Part shown: positions 1-9,338 of the stretch, one piece after another
How the letters are laid out: every line of letters begins with the position of its first letter
How positions within the stretch are numbered: position 1 is the stretch's first letter
NCBI GenBank assembly: GCA_965243695.1
Contig: CBDEWC010000037.1
Location: 124,001-188,000, forward strand
Direction of reading: 5' to 3'
Source: JAKVCB01 sp965243695
Lineage (GTDB): Bacteria > Planctomycetota > Planctomycetia > Pirellulales > Lacipirellulaceae
Length of the DNA stretch: 64,000 nucleotides
Made by a program: the position numbers and the translations under genes
Notes under the pieces: generated by a model
What the model saw: only the letters and a program-made list of their open reading frames with translations
Told to the model about the DNA's origin: nothing
Databases searched by the model: none

Positions 1-277
1 AGGCAGGCGACAAACCACATAACCGCAGCGCCCCACCTTGTCGAACCAACCGTTCCTGCAACAAGGCAATTTGCCCCATCATGCCCTCCGGGAAGGATTC
101 GAGTTGTTCCAGGTCTAGCACCAACCGGTAGACGAAGTGCCGCTTGGAAATCGACCACACTTCATCGGCGACGTGAGGTGATTCCGGCACGGCGGGGCGG
201 CTCGGTTGAAGCTTGACAAAAAGCCAATTCGGTCCGCGGTCTACATCCAGGTCAAGACCTTCTGTGACACTTTTCAT
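1..277 (-). CDS. STAS-domain protein (anti-sigma-factor-antagonist-like), 3' end outside the window
   Basis: A minus-strand reading frame opens with ATG at 277 and runs open to the window edge, giving 92 visible residues. GGAG lies about 10 bases upstream of the start. The visible protein has 'RHFVYRLVLDLEQLESF' followed by 'GQIALLQERLVRQGGALRL'. That strand-helix-strand pattern, with a hydrophobic strand, an acidic residue, then a helix and a 'GG-LRL' strand, is typical of STAS domains in SpoIIAA/RsbV-like anti-sigma-factor antagonists. In that family the phosphorylatable Ser/Thr follows the first of these strands; here the position reads E/S ('LEQLESF'), so phospho-switching is uncertain. 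It is the last visible gene of a minus-strand run after alaS. The family assignment rests on pattern recognition of a partial protein. Confidence 0.6.
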   Translation of the reverse strand, partial: MKSVTEGLDLDVDRGPNWLFVKLQPSRPAVPESPHVADEVWSISKRHFVYRLVLDLEQLESFPEGMMGQIALLQERLVRQGGALRLCGLSPA

Positions 278-537
278 AACGCCAAGGCTCCGTTGGTAGT
301 GATCAACACGGTGGCACCCTTTCAATCCGGCCAGACACGATCTCCGGCCGCAAATCCAATGGGTATCTTAGGAGGGGACCCTGCAATCAGGCAACTCGGT
401 TTTTTGCCCAGGTCGATCCAATCACGCATCCCCAAAATTGGACCAACCTCGTCGTGAGGGTGCCGCGGACTTGCTGCGCTTCTGGGTAGGTCATAGCCCG
501 ATGGCCTGTGGCCTAAAAACTTCACAGCCCGAGGAGG

Positions 538-3358
538 TTACGACCCAAAGATTTCTTGCGCCTGCTGGCGGGCAATCTGGAGGGCCTTGGGGATTTGGGC
601 AGGGAATTTTCCGCCTGCCTGGGCCATGCTCGTCCGTCCGCCACCGCCACCGCCGACGGCCTGGGCCACGGGACGAATCCAATCCCCGGCGCTAGCTCCG
701 CGAGCTTCGAGATCTTTACTGATTCCCGCAATCAGACTTACTTTGTCATCGCCCAACTTGCTAGCCAGCAGAATTGCCGAAGGAGTCACCTTCTGGCGCA
801 CTTGATCGACAAGTTGCCGCATTAAATTGGGCTGGACACCGTGCACTTCGGTAATGACCAACGTGACATCACCAACCTGTTCGGAGGATTCCAGTATGGT
901 TTCTGCTGAAAGTGGGCCCGCTGCGTCGCGGTCAGCTAGTTGCTTTGCCATGGTGTCAACTTCGCGTTTCAAGGCAGCAACCCGATCGGGAACTGCCAGC
1001 GGGGACACCGAAAGTAGGCGGGCTGCCTCGACCAGAAGCTGTTTGGCCTCCAGTGGCGTGGGGGAGGAATTTGTGGGCGGGGTTTCTGTGGGTGACGAGA
1101 TCTCTTTTGCGGCGCCGCCTCCGGATAGCTGTTTCTTCAGGTCTCGCTGTCTTTTAAGTAACGCAGAAATCGCGGTTGGAAGGTGATGTGGAAGAGCCTC
1201 CAGGACCGTTTGCCGTTTGCGAAAAGGCTGCCGCGATTTGCCGGGCATATTCACGCGCTTTGCGGCCAGTGACTGCTACGATCCGGCGGGTTCCAGCAGA
1301 TACCCCCTCTTCACTCAGGATTTCGAAATGCTCAATGTGCTCGGTGTTTTCCAGATGGGTTCCCCCGCACAGTTCCTTGCTGAAATCTCCCATCGATACC
1401 ATGCGAACCGGGTCGGGATATTTCTCGCCGAAGAGCATCGTGGCACCTTGCTCACGTGCATCGGTCAGGGAAAGTGTTTTCCAGAGGATTTTTTCACCCG
1501 CCAGGATTCGTTCGTGCACATGCCCCAACACGGCTGTCAGTTGTTCCGAGTTGACCGGAACTAAGTTGGTGAAATCGAATCGCAACCAATCTTCATCGAC
1601 TTTCGATCCTTGTTGTTGGGCGTGGGCTCCCAGGATGTTTTGCAGGGCGTGATGCAAGACGTGGGTTGCTGAGTGTGCACGGCGAATTCCTGTTCGGCGG
1701 TGCGATTCCACGACAGCCTGCAACTTTTGCCCCTCGTGAAGAATGCCTTTGCGAAGATGGCCTAGATGGATGATCAACTCCCCATTCTTTTGCGTGTCGG
1801 TTACGTGAAACTCAAATCCTTCACCGGTCAGTGTGCCTGTATCGCCAACCTGGCCACCACTCTCACCGTAGAAAGGAGTCCGGTCGAGTACGACGCGAAC
1901 CAGATCGGCATGGCCAATTTCTTCCATTTGATCGCAAAGGTGATCATGGGGTGGAACGCCCGCAATAATTCCCAAGACGACCGCTTCTGTTTCACCTGCG
2001 TCGTAACCTAAAAACTCACTGGCATGAAACGCCTGTTTGAGAGAGTCGATGGGTCCTCTGGAGCCCATGACCGTGTGTTGCATCTTGCCGGAGACCTCGC
2101 CGTGCTCTTGCATGGCCTTCTCATATCCATCCCAGTCGAATGCGAAATTATGCTCAGCGGCGAGCGATTCAAAAAGTTCCGGTGGGACGCCATTGGTTTG
2201 GTAGAGTTCGGCAGCAACTTCGCCATCTACGAGCACCCGATCCTTCAGCCGCATTTCCTCAAAGACGCGTTCGATATGGTTTAGCCCATCGTCGATCGTT
2301 GCAAGGAAATTCGCCTCTTCATTTTTAATGACACCCGAAACACGCTCGGTTGTATCGCTCAGTTCAGGATATGCTCCACGCATCACTTCGGCGACCTGAG
2401 AAACGAGCTGACATAAAAATGGTTCGTCCATTCCCAGTTGGTGACCGTCCAGGACCGCTCGTCGCAACAAGCGTTTTACAATGTACTTTTCCTTGTTTGG
2501 CCCAGGGTAGACGTTCTCGTGCACACAGAAAGTACATGCCCGGACGTGATCTGCAATTCTCCGTAACCGCCTGCCATTCTCCGAATCGTAATGGTACTGA
2601 ATGCCACAAACTTCGGCTCCAGCTTCAACAAGCGGTAACAGGCTGTCGATGTGATAGTTGGTAGGGACTCCTTGAAGGACGGCGGCGGTTCGCTCCAGCC
2701 CCATTCCCGTATCAATGTTCTTACTGGGAAGTGTACGGAGATTCTCAGGCGGATCCCCCACACGATTGAATTGCGTAAAGACAAGATTCCAAATCTCAAC
2801 CGGCTGCCCTGAATCGCCGTGGTAGTAAATTTCGCTACAAGGCCCGCATACACCATCCGGTCCCTGGCTTGGTGCGCTGGCAGGCCAGAAGTTCTCGTCC
2901 TCTTCGCATCGTTCAATCCGCGATTGTGCCAAACCAATGTCGCTGGCCCAGATTTCAGCCGCTTCGTGATCGTCCTTGTAGACAGTTACGGTCAATCGGT
3001 TGGGATCGATGCCCAGCCACTTTTTATCCGTCAGAAATTCCCAGGCCCACTCGATCGCTTCCCGCTTGAAGTAGTCGCCAAAACTGAAATTTCCCAGCAT
3101 TTCAAAAAACGTGTGATGATAGGCCGTCCGTCCGACATTCTCGATGTCCCCTGTCCGTAAACACTTCTGGCACGTCGTAGCCCGAGTGAAATCGAGCTTC
3201 ACTTTCCCCAGGAAATGGTCTTTGAATTGGTTCATCCCAGCCGGGGTAAACAATACAGACGGGTCCCAAGTCGGTACGAGTACGTCGCTGGGGCAGCGCC
3301 GGTGTCCCTTGGATTCGTAAAAGGCCAGGTACTTTTCGCGGAGTTCGTCAGTTTTCAT
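538..3358 (-). CDS. alaS: Alanine--tRNA ligase, reading frame broken by an apparent +1 frameshift
   Basis: Charges tRNA-Ala with alanine in the cytoplasm and edits mischarged tRNA. The ATG at 3358 opens a 734-codon frame with the class II catalytic domain (start 'MKTDELREKYLAFYESKGH'), then the editing domain with zinc ligands HSATH near residue 562 and CGGTH near 664. After residue 712 the frame leaves AlaS homology and stops at 1154. The C-terminal part (coiled coil and DHHA1-like domain with the Gly-rich 'GGGGGGRTSMAQAGG' segment) continues in another minus-strand frame to the stop at 538. The frames join at a run of four T on the coding strand (1222-1225) if one base is skipped, giving a protein of about 939 residues. 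AlaS is normally single-copy and essential, so a sequencing error, a strain-specific indel or recoding are all possible. The split should not be read as two genes. Confidence 0.9.
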
Positions 3359-3671
3359 GATGGCAGACTAATGGGGTGTTGGAGAGCAAGCCGACGACAA
3401 ATGATATCGAAAAAATTCCTCCTCTGCGACCGATCTCTTTTGAAAGTGCCAGGGTGGGTGGCCAGCTTGAAATGCTGTGGAAAGGAGGTCAAAAGTTTGC
3501 AACCGGTTCACCTATGAGTACAATAGTGGCAGGGCAGGGGGCTGGCGGTTTGCGGTTTTTAGCCCTGTCCTGCTATTTCTTTCCCGGTTTACCCTGCAAT
3601 CAATTTCTCGACTCCGCTTGCGGTTCTTTGCCGCAGTGCTAACCATTTCTGTTTTTTTGCTGGGTGTTCTC
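3359..3671. other. Divergent spacer between alaS and the matrixin gene
   Basis: No protein gene is supported here. The reading frame of the downstream matrixin is open back to a GTG at 3477, but the likely promoter at 3497-3524 lies inside that extension, so it is treated as leader. A GGAGG-like run sits at 3482-3487 with no suitably spaced start codon after it. Confidence 0.5.
3497..3524 (+). promoter_or_regulatory. Candidate sigma-70-type promoter for the matrixin gene
   Basis: TTGCAA at 3497-3502 and TACAAT at 3519-3524 are separated by 16 bases. Transcription would start near 3531 and leave a leader of about 140 bases before the ATG at 3672. Found by eye; no score was computed. Confidence 0.4.
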
Positions 3672-4616
3672 ATGAACAGTAAGCGGGTTTTACTTTTGGT
3701 GGTGGTAGCCATCTTGGCTGCCGACTGGGCCCCCAGTGCCAAATTGTTGGCGGCGGTAGTAGAGACGCTGTTGATCGAAAATTACCACGATACGCACCAT
3801 TGTACGGAGGCTTGCTGCCATGGACTGCACAGCGGTGATGGATCTACCGGGACAGCGGTTAGTAGTTTTGTAACCACCGGAACCAAGTGGCCACAAAGTA
3901 TGTCCGGTGCCCCTGTCACGATCAGTTATAGCTACAACAATTTTTTAGATGGAGGCTTGCTTGATCCCAGTGGAAGTCCTCTATCTCCCAGTTTTCTCCG
4001 CAGTTCGGTGGAAGAGGCCTTGGGGCTTTGGGCTAGTGTGTCCCCGCTGCACTTTGTCGAAGTGTTTGACGAAGGTGGTCCTGTCGTGATGGGAAATTAT
4101 CCGAGTGGGCAATATGGACAGATTCGGTTCCACCACCGATACATCAATGGCCCCGACTCTCCGGCGTGCTTTGAGCCAGGTGCCAATCCGGGCACCTGCG
4201 GCGCCAAAGCAAAAGCGCAAGCCTACTTTCCCGGAGGTGGAAACCAGGCGGGCGATGTCTATTACGACCATGGAGATCGGTGGCGAGAGTTTGGGACCCT
4301 GACGGAACCGGACGTCTTGGGGGCGACAGTTCATGAACTCGGGCACTCGCTTGGCCTGCACCATACCAGTATCCCCTCGGCGAACATGTATTGGATCTTT
4401 CAGCGATCGAGTGGTCTTGGCACGGCGTCCTTGCATTCCGATGACATCGCCGGAATTCAGGCCATCTACGGTGCGGGGGTTGGTTCTGTGACTCCTTTGA
4501 TCGTCGTTCCGGAATCCTCAACCGGGCTTTTGCTCCTGGTAGCAGCCAGCCTGCTTTCAGGTCTTCGGTTTAAACAGGGTACGGCGGTGCTCCGGCCGTG
4601 CCCGTACGTACCGTGA
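3672..4616 (+). CDS. Secreted matrixin-like zinc metalloprotease with PEP-CTERM-type tail
   Basis: Predicted secreted zinc endopeptidase of the matrixin (M10A-like) group, 314 residues. The ATG at 3672 gives 'MNSKRVLLLVVVAILAADW', a good signal peptide; the longer GTG-initiated frame from 3477 would bury it. The catalytic motif HELGHSLGLHH is at residues 221-231 and matches HExxHxxGxxH. A Met ten residues later ('SANMYW') is suitable for the metzincin Met-turn. The C-terminus carries 'VVPESSTGLLLLVAASLL' followed by Arg, which resembles a PEP-CTERM sorting tail (PEP motif, hydrophobic stretch, basic end), although the last residues extend beyond the usual stop. Cys-rich residues follow the signal peptide ('HHCTEACCHG'). 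The substrate is unknown. Confidence 0.8.
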   Translation: MNSKRVLLLVVVAILAADWAPSAKLLAAVVETLLIENYHDTHHCTEACCHGLHSGDGSTGTAVSSFVTTGTKWPQSMSGAPVTISYSYNNFLDGGLLDPSGSPLSPSFLRSSVEEALGLWASVSPLHFVEVFDEGGPVVMGNYPSGQYGQIRFHHRYINGPDSPACFEPGANPGTCGAKAKAQAYFPGGGNQAGDVYYDHGDRWREFGTLTEPDVLGATVHELGHSLGLHHTSIPSANMYWIFQRSSGLGTASLHSDDIAGIQAIYGAGVGSVTPLIVVPESSTGLLLLVAASLLSGLRFKQGTAVLRPCPYVP

Positions 4617-4853
4617 GTTCCCCAGCAGGCAAGCTCACTACCCAATTAGAGGCCCCAATGGATGAACCTCCCAAAACGGGCGTTCAACTACCAGCGGGTC
4701 CGTTTCTCAGCGGTGGGTGAGAGCGGGAGCATTGTTCGAGAGCATTTTTCTGTTTAAGCGTGCGCGGTCGATGGGGATTCCAGCCCTGGTTGTTGTTGGC
4801 TGGAGGGCTTTAGAGATGACCAGGCTTCCGGATGAGCCCGGCAACGGCCTCCC

Positions 4854-5882
4854 TTAACGGGGCTGGGCGTTGGGCGGTCGTTGGCCAAATGGCCGGTAGA
4901 TTTTCCGGGCCGAATCGTACAGCATGTTTTGAGAAGGCGGCTGGCTTGCAGGAGAAGATGCTGTCGGTGGCGGCTGAAAGTAATTTGCACCTTGTCGAAA
5001 AGCGTTTTCGGTCCGTCGGTAAGCACCCTCGGCAGCTTGCTGCAGGCTTTGGCCATAACTGCCGGATGGACCAGGTGTGGTATCCCGGATGCCTGAGTTT
5101 TGTGGCGAGGTCGTTCCCGTCCACTGCCCTGGGGTCACATTGAACGGAGTTTGTTGGGGTGTTGGGTTGGCTGTGGAAGATGGCTGACTCCACCAGTCTC
5201 GAAGTTGTTGGTAGGTATTGGCAAGGGTTGGCGTGGGATGACCGCTTTGTTTCAAGACTGCAGTTTCGCTGCAAATAAGGGCTATCACCACGCACAGTTT
5301 TGCGTAGGTTGAGAAATTCGAATAGGTGTCTTTGCTCCAAAACTTGATTGCCGTACCAAATGACTTTTTGACGCGCAAGCGGCCACGTTTCACCTCGAAG
5401 CTGTAGATTTCATCAAGCAAAAGATGAGACATGACTCCCAGAAAGACTCCGCCCGCTTTGAAGTAACGGAGATTGACGTTGTCACCTCCAGCCACCAGAA
5501 AAGCCATTCCAGCGAAAATCAGCGCAGCCGGAACACTGTGAAACATGCCGCGATGTGACGTTCGGTGGGCAATCATCTTCGTTGCACCAAACCGTACCAG
5601 GAAATACAACGCAGCCCCAATCAAGATCATTTGATCATGGGTTACATGGAGTTTCTCCAGCCGTTCTCGCAACAGGGCGGGGACAACCGCCGCTGCAAAG
5701 GCCATCGATTCGCGAAGCGGTATTCCTGTGTCGCTATCCAGATCAGGCAGCATACCACTAATGCCGCACATTCCACCTGCAACCAGCGCCGAGTCAAGCG
5801 GCACACCCATCGCATAACCGGCTGCCGTGTAGCCACAGCCGAGCATGGAACTAAACGTAACGTGCGTGCGAAAGTTAGCCAT
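4854..5882 (-). CDS. YdjM/DUF457-type integral membrane protein (putative membrane-bound metal-dependent hydrolase)
   Basis: Multipass inner-membrane protein of 342 residues. The first 210 residues carry the family hallmarks: 'SGMLPDLDSDTG' near residue 42, 'HRTSHRGMFHSVPAA' near 106 and 'MSHLLLDEIYSFEVKRG' near 151. These Asp- and His-rich motifs are the conserved putative metal ligands of the YdjM (LexA-regulated, DUF457) family, whose activity has not been firmly established. The last 110 residues are low-complexity, rich in Pro, Gln, Ser and Thr, and probably disordered. The gene is transcribed away from the cvpA-like gene at 6215, and the start ATG has no strong Shine-Dalgarno sequence. 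No pathway can be assigned from its neighbours. Confidence 0.75.
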   Translation of the reverse strand: MANFRTHVTFSSMLGCGYTAAGYAMGVPLDSALVAGGMCGISGMLPDLDSDTGIPLRESMAFAAAVVPALLRERLEKLHVTHDQMILIGAALYFLVRFGATKMIAHRTSHRGMFHSVPAALIFAGMAFLVAGGDNVNLRYFKAGGVFLGVMSHLLLDEIYSFEVKRGRLRVKKSFGTAIKFWSKDTYSNFSTYAKLCVVIALICSETAVLKQSGHPTPTLANTYQQLRDWWSQPSSTANPTPQQTPFNVTPGQWTGTTSPQNSGIRDTTPGPSGSYGQSLQQAAEGAYRRTENAFRQGANYFQPPPTASSPASQPPSQNMLYDSARKIYRPFGQRPPNAQPR

Positions 5883-6214
5883 AATTTCAAGGTCCGTCAG
5901 TCGCTATCTTTTGTGGATTGCTCTCAACTGTAGAAAACTGGTGGTGGCCTTGCCAAGGCCATCCCAGCCAGAACGGAATGCTAGCAGGCGTCGCCAGGGT
6001 TGTGGACAATCGGTCATTCTCATGGGGCTGCAAGCACAATTTTCCATTTACCAATAGGGAGACTGTGCCGCAAACGGGTACGCTGTAGCTTCTGTTGGCG
6101 GCAGCCACCCTGTAGCCGGTTACGAGTGCCCTTCGTCAGCCGGGATCGCGCAGCTATACTCTGCCACTTGCAAATCGCGCTTTGTTGCTTCGGTCTCTCA
6201 CATGGAACCCAGCC
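5883..6214. other. Divergent spacer between the YdjM-like and CvpA-like genes
   Basis: No convincing gene, RNA or repeat was seen. Frames open here are extensions or shadows of the flanking genes. Promoters for both genes presumably lie here, but no good -35/-10 pair stands out. Confidence 0.4.
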
Positions 6215-6922
6215 ATGGAATCGTATGACCTGTTTATGGTTTTAGTGCTTGCCGCACTTACCCTGTTTGGTTTTTGGAAGGGATTTGCCTGGCAAATTGC
6301 CTGGATCACATCGATCGTTGTCAGTTATTATGTCGGACTTCGATTCAGTCCCGAATTGGCCCCCAAGCTGGGCGGTTCCACACCGCTGGCGATGCTCGTT
6401 ATTTTTATTGGTTGTGGTGCGGCGATTTGGATTGTGTTTCGGTTCGTTTCCAACTTTATTGACAAGTTAAAACTGAACGCATTTGACCACCAGTTGGGTG
6501 CGCTGCTCGGTTTTGGCCGGGGTGTCTTGTGGTGCATTTTGATTACGTTCTTTGCGATGTGGCTTCCGTGGCTGAGCCATGTCCAGAAAGAGAACATCAT
6601 CGCCTCGCATTCCGGGCAATATATCGTCCTGCTACTGGATGAAGCAGATTCGATTTTGCCGACAGGTGTCCATAGTACGATTGATCCGTATATTCAGCGC
6701 GTGCGGCAAGAACTAAAACCAGGCAAGCAGCCGGCGTCCACACCCCAGATTCAGCCGTCGGACCTCCGTAAATACTTCCAGGGACAGGGGGGGCAGGCAA
6801 TCCAGCCCCCGCCTCAGGTGACTCCGCAAGAGGCTCCGTTTGCGACTCAGGACGACCCGCCACGAGCTTTCCCAGGGCTTCCGCACTCGGTCGGTCAGCC
6901 GGTTCCCAGGCAAGCGTATTGA
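6215..6922 (+). CDS. CvpA family membrane protein
   Basis: Inner-membrane protein of 235 residues. From the ATG at 6215 ('MESYDLFMVLVLAALTLF') four hydrophobic segments follow within 140 residues, with the CvpA-type spacing of short loops and 'GALLGFGRGVLWCILITFF' as the last membrane segment. In E. coli CvpA is linked to colicin V export and envelope stress; the biochemical role of the family is unsettled. The C-terminal 90 residues are Pro/Gln-rich and probably exposed as a disordered tail, which is longer than in the enterobacterial protein. An upstream TTG at 6182 would add 11 residues before the first membrane segment and is less likely. Confidence 0.75.
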   Translation: MESYDLFMVLVLAALTLFGFWKGFAWQIAWITSIVVSYYVGLRFSPELAPKLGGSTPLAMLVIFIGCGAAIWIVFRFVSNFIDKLKLNAFDHQLGALLGFGRGVLWCILITFFAMWLPWLSHVQKENIIASHSGQYIVLLLDEADSILPTGVHSTIDPYIQRVRQELKPGKQPASTPQIQPSDLRKYFQGQGGQAIQPPPQVTPQEAPFATQDDPPRAFPGLPHSVGQPVPRQAY

Positions 6923-7345
6923 CCCGCCCAATGGCCAGCTTCTCCCGCATCGCAAGGGGACGAAAATAAGCCAGCCTAAGCACCTTGAAGGTTTGCCATG
7001 CCAAAGTGGCGAGTGCCTGAGGGGACGAAGCCTCGGCCCTCTGGGCGTCTCCAAATCGTCAACGGCGCTTGCAGGCAGCTCAGAGGGTACAGGGGCAAAA
7101 TTTGGCTAAAACCGCAGAAATCAGGGGTCTAAAACGAACATAACAGAGATTATCGGACGTTGGGCCCTTGGTTTTCCAAAAGGCGTTTTTCCTGTTTTTA
7201 AGCCAGTTTCTTGTCACTTGGCCGCCTGCGAGCGGCAGCCTCCCCTGGCCATAAGGGGCTGGGAACTGCCCGGCGAAGTTGATTCCCAAAGTGGCACGGC
7301 CAACGGCCAGACGAACCGTTTGCCGACCAGGCAGGCCGAGCAACT
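6923..7345. other. Convergent spacer between the CvpA-like gene and accA
   Basis: About 420 bases without a supported gene. A minus-strand frame (7080-7349) overlaps the accA stop by four bases in GTGA fashion, but its product has no recognisable motif and atypical composition. No clear stem plus T-run terminator was found for either flanking gene. Confidence 0.4.
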
Positions 7346-8362
7346 TCACGGCCCATCGTGCTCAGGGGGGGAATCCAATTCGCTCGTGGAGGGCTCTTTA
7401 GAAACGTCCAGAAATTTTCCGATGTGGCGGAACTTTTCGTAACGTGCAGCCAGCAGTTCATCGACCGGTTGATGGACCAGGTCTCGAAGGGTCTTCACGA
7501 AGTACATCTTCAGGCGGGCCGCCATTTGATGGTGGTCACGATGAGCCGCTCCGAGAGGCTCATCAATCACGTCATCAACCGCACTGAGTTCCTTGAGGTG
7601 CTTGGCAGTGCACTTGAGTGCCCGTGCGGCGTCTTTCGCGTAGTCGTGACTTTTCCAGAGAATTCCAGCGCAGCCTTCGGGGCTGATTACCGAATAGTAC
7701 GCAAACTCAAGTACGGCGACTCGGTCACCGACTCCAATGCCAAGCGCTCCACCGGAACCACCTTCACCGATAACCACACAGATGATCGGGGTCCTCAATT
7801 GGGACATTTCGAACATGTTTTCGGCGATTACCTGCGCTTGGCCACGTTCTTCGGCGCCGATACCTGGATAGGCGCCAGGTGTATCGATCATGCAAAGAAT
7901 GGGCATTCCGTACTTGGCGGCCAGTCTCATTTTCGACAGGGCTTTGCGATAACCTTCTGGATGAGCACAGCCAAAGTAGCAATCATTACGTTCTTTGAGG
8001 GTTTTGCCTTTGTGGTGCCCTACCACCAGGACTTTGTATTGATCGAGTTTTGCAAATCCAGTTCGGAGCGCCCGATCGTCTCCAAAGAATTTGTCGCCAT
8101 GTAACTCGACAAACTCATCAAAGACCAGGTCAAGGTAATCGGTCAGCATGGGCCGATCGGGGTGTCTTGCTACGCGAACGGTTTCCCAGGGATCAAGCTC
8201 GCTGTAGATCTGCTTTGTGGTCGAAGCAAGTTCGCGTTTGAGCTTGCGAACGAGTTCATGATCATCCGGGCTCTTGTCGGTACGGGGTTCGATTTCACGA
8301 ATTCGCTTTTCGAGTTCGTGAAGCGGCTTTTCGAATTCAAGCTGATACGATGTAGTTGCCAT
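7346..8362 (-). CDS. accA: Acetyl-CoA carboxylase carboxyltransferase subunit alpha
   Basis: Alpha half of the carboxyltransferase that moves the carboxyl group from biotin on AccB to acetyl-CoA, giving malonyl-CoA for fatty acid synthesis in the cytoplasm. The 338-residue length fits the family. The N-terminal helical segment ('FEKPLHELEKRIREIE') is followed by the crotonase-like core with 'GYRKALSKMRLAAKYGMPI', 'IDTPGAYPGIGAEERGQ' and 'VIGEGGSGGALGIGVGD', the conserved glycine-rich oxyanion and CoA-binding loops. The partner accD is not in the window, which is common outside operons. It is the last gene of a minus-strand run that begins with asd, with 37 bases between the kinase stop and its own start. 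Confidence 0.95.
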   Translation of the reverse strand: MATTSYQLEFEKPLHELEKRIREIEPRTDKSPDDHELVRKLKRELASTTKQIYSELDPWETVRVARHPDRPMLTDYLDLVFDEFVELHGDKFFGDDRALRTGFAKLDQYKVLVVGHHKGKTLKERNDCYFGCAHPEGYRKALSKMRLAAKYGMPILCMIDTPGAYPGIGAEERGQAQVIAENMFEMSQLRTPIICVVIGEGGSGGALGIGVGDRVAVLEFAYYSVISPEGCAGILWKSHDYAKDAARALKCTAKHLKELSAVDDVIDEPLGAAHRDHHQMAARLKMYFVKTLRDLVHQPVDELLAARYEKFRHIGKFLDVSKEPSTSELDSPPEHDGP

Positions 8363-8399
8363 AGTTTTAAGTGATAGTCCACTATCGCCAGGAACTATT

Positions 8400-9281
8400 T
8401 TAATCCTCTCCTTCTTGACTGGAATTATTATCTAATGTTTCAGGAGGGTTGTAAAAAAGTTTTTGCGAGCGAATTCCCATTTGTACGTCTTTCATGCTGG
8501 TCGGACGGTCTTTGGGATCCTTGGCCATGAGCCTTTGCACGTACGCGGCAAACTCCGGCTTGACATTTTTATCCGTAACCGTAAGTGGCCGCGGTTTTGT
8601 ACGCAAGTGACGTTGCAGCAATTCTGCCGGAGAATTGGCGGTGAAAGGCGGCTTTCCGCTGATTAATTCGTGAATCATACACCCCAGGCCGTAGACATCG
8701 GTTTGAACGTCGACGACTTCTCCTCGGATCTGCTCCGGCGACATGTAGCTATAGGTGCCCTGCACTTTTGACTTGAACCGGAGTAACTTGGATAGCGCAC
8801 CTGGCTTCTTGTGACACAAATTGAAATCGATCAATTTAATATCGGTATTTTCACCCAGCAGGAAGTTGTCGGGCTTGACGTCCCGATGGATCCAACCCGC
8901 CTCATGCAGGTGTGCAAGTCCTGCTGCTGCGTTGACAATGATCTCTTTCACATTGGGGTGCAGCTTGCGATATCCCGCGTTTATATGTTGCTTTAAGTTA
9001 GGGACTTTGTAGAGTTCCAGGAGCAGGTAGGCGCCATTGGAAGTGGTATTGAATTCATAGGTTTCAATGACCGATGGGTGGTTGATGTTCTTACCGACAG
9101 CATTCTCATGCTTCAATTCTTCGACAGCCTGACGGGTATACTTATTTCCAGGAGGCAGCCACTTCATGGCGTAGGGCGTGTTCTCCGATATCGACCGAAC
9201 CGTCCAAATCTCGTACACGCTTCCAGCGCGGATAAGATGGAACAAGCGATAGGTACCGACAAGTTTTTCGCTTGTTGCCAT
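8400..9281 (-). CDS. Serine/threonine protein kinase with degenerate Gly-loop and DFN motif
   Basis: Hanks-type kinase domain spanning nearly all 293 residues, with no membrane segment or sensor domain. The ATP-anchoring Lys is K40 ('YAMKWL'). The catalytic loop 'HRDVKPDNFLL' has D134 and N139, 'SPEQ' is at 181-184, and 'DVYGLGCMIHELISGKPPF' is the usual helix F region. Two departures are visible: the glycine-rich loop reads 'LIRAGSVYEIW' with only one of the expected glycines, and the DFG motif is DFN at 152-154. The metal-binding Asp is kept, so activity is possible but not assured. It sits between a glycosyltransferase (57 bases upstream) and accA (37 bases downstream) in one minus-strand run. 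Its targets are unknown. Confidence 0.85.
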   Translation of the reverse strand: MATSEKLVGTYRLFHLIRAGSVYEIWTVRSISENTPYAMKWLPPGNKYTRQAVEELKHENAVGKNINHPSVIETYEFNTTSNGAYLLLELYKVPNLKQHINAGYRKLHPNVKEIIVNAAAGLAHLHEAGWIHRDVKPDNFLLGENTDIKLIDFNLCHKKPGALSKLLRFKSKVQGTYSYMSPEQIRGEVVDVQTDVYGLGCMIHELISGKPPFTANSPAELLQRHLRTKPRPLTVTDKNVKPEFAAYVQRLMAKDPKDRPTSMKDVQMGIRSQKLFYNPPETLDNNSSQEGED

Positions 9282-9338
9282 AGGGGACCTTCGATCGAAG
9301 TTAAGTCGTAATATTCAATTCTAATACCGAACAAAAAT

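Noticed and set aside
538..1254. Separate 238-codon gene upstream of the STAS gene
   Set aside because: Its product is the C-terminal part of AlaS displaced by the frameshift, not an independent gene.
4579..4607. GTACGG...CCGTAC inverted repeat at the end of the matrixin gene
   Set aside because: A six-base stem with a 17-base loop and no T-run is too weak to call a terminator.
7080..7349. Minus-strand frame of 89 codons overlapping the accA stop by GTGA
   Set aside because: The four-base overlap is suggestive, but the product has no motif and low-information composition, and no Shine-Dalgarno sequence was noted. It is treated as spacer.
7358..8104. 248-codon plus-strand frame
   Set aside because: It is antisense to accA, which is unmistakable on the minus strand.
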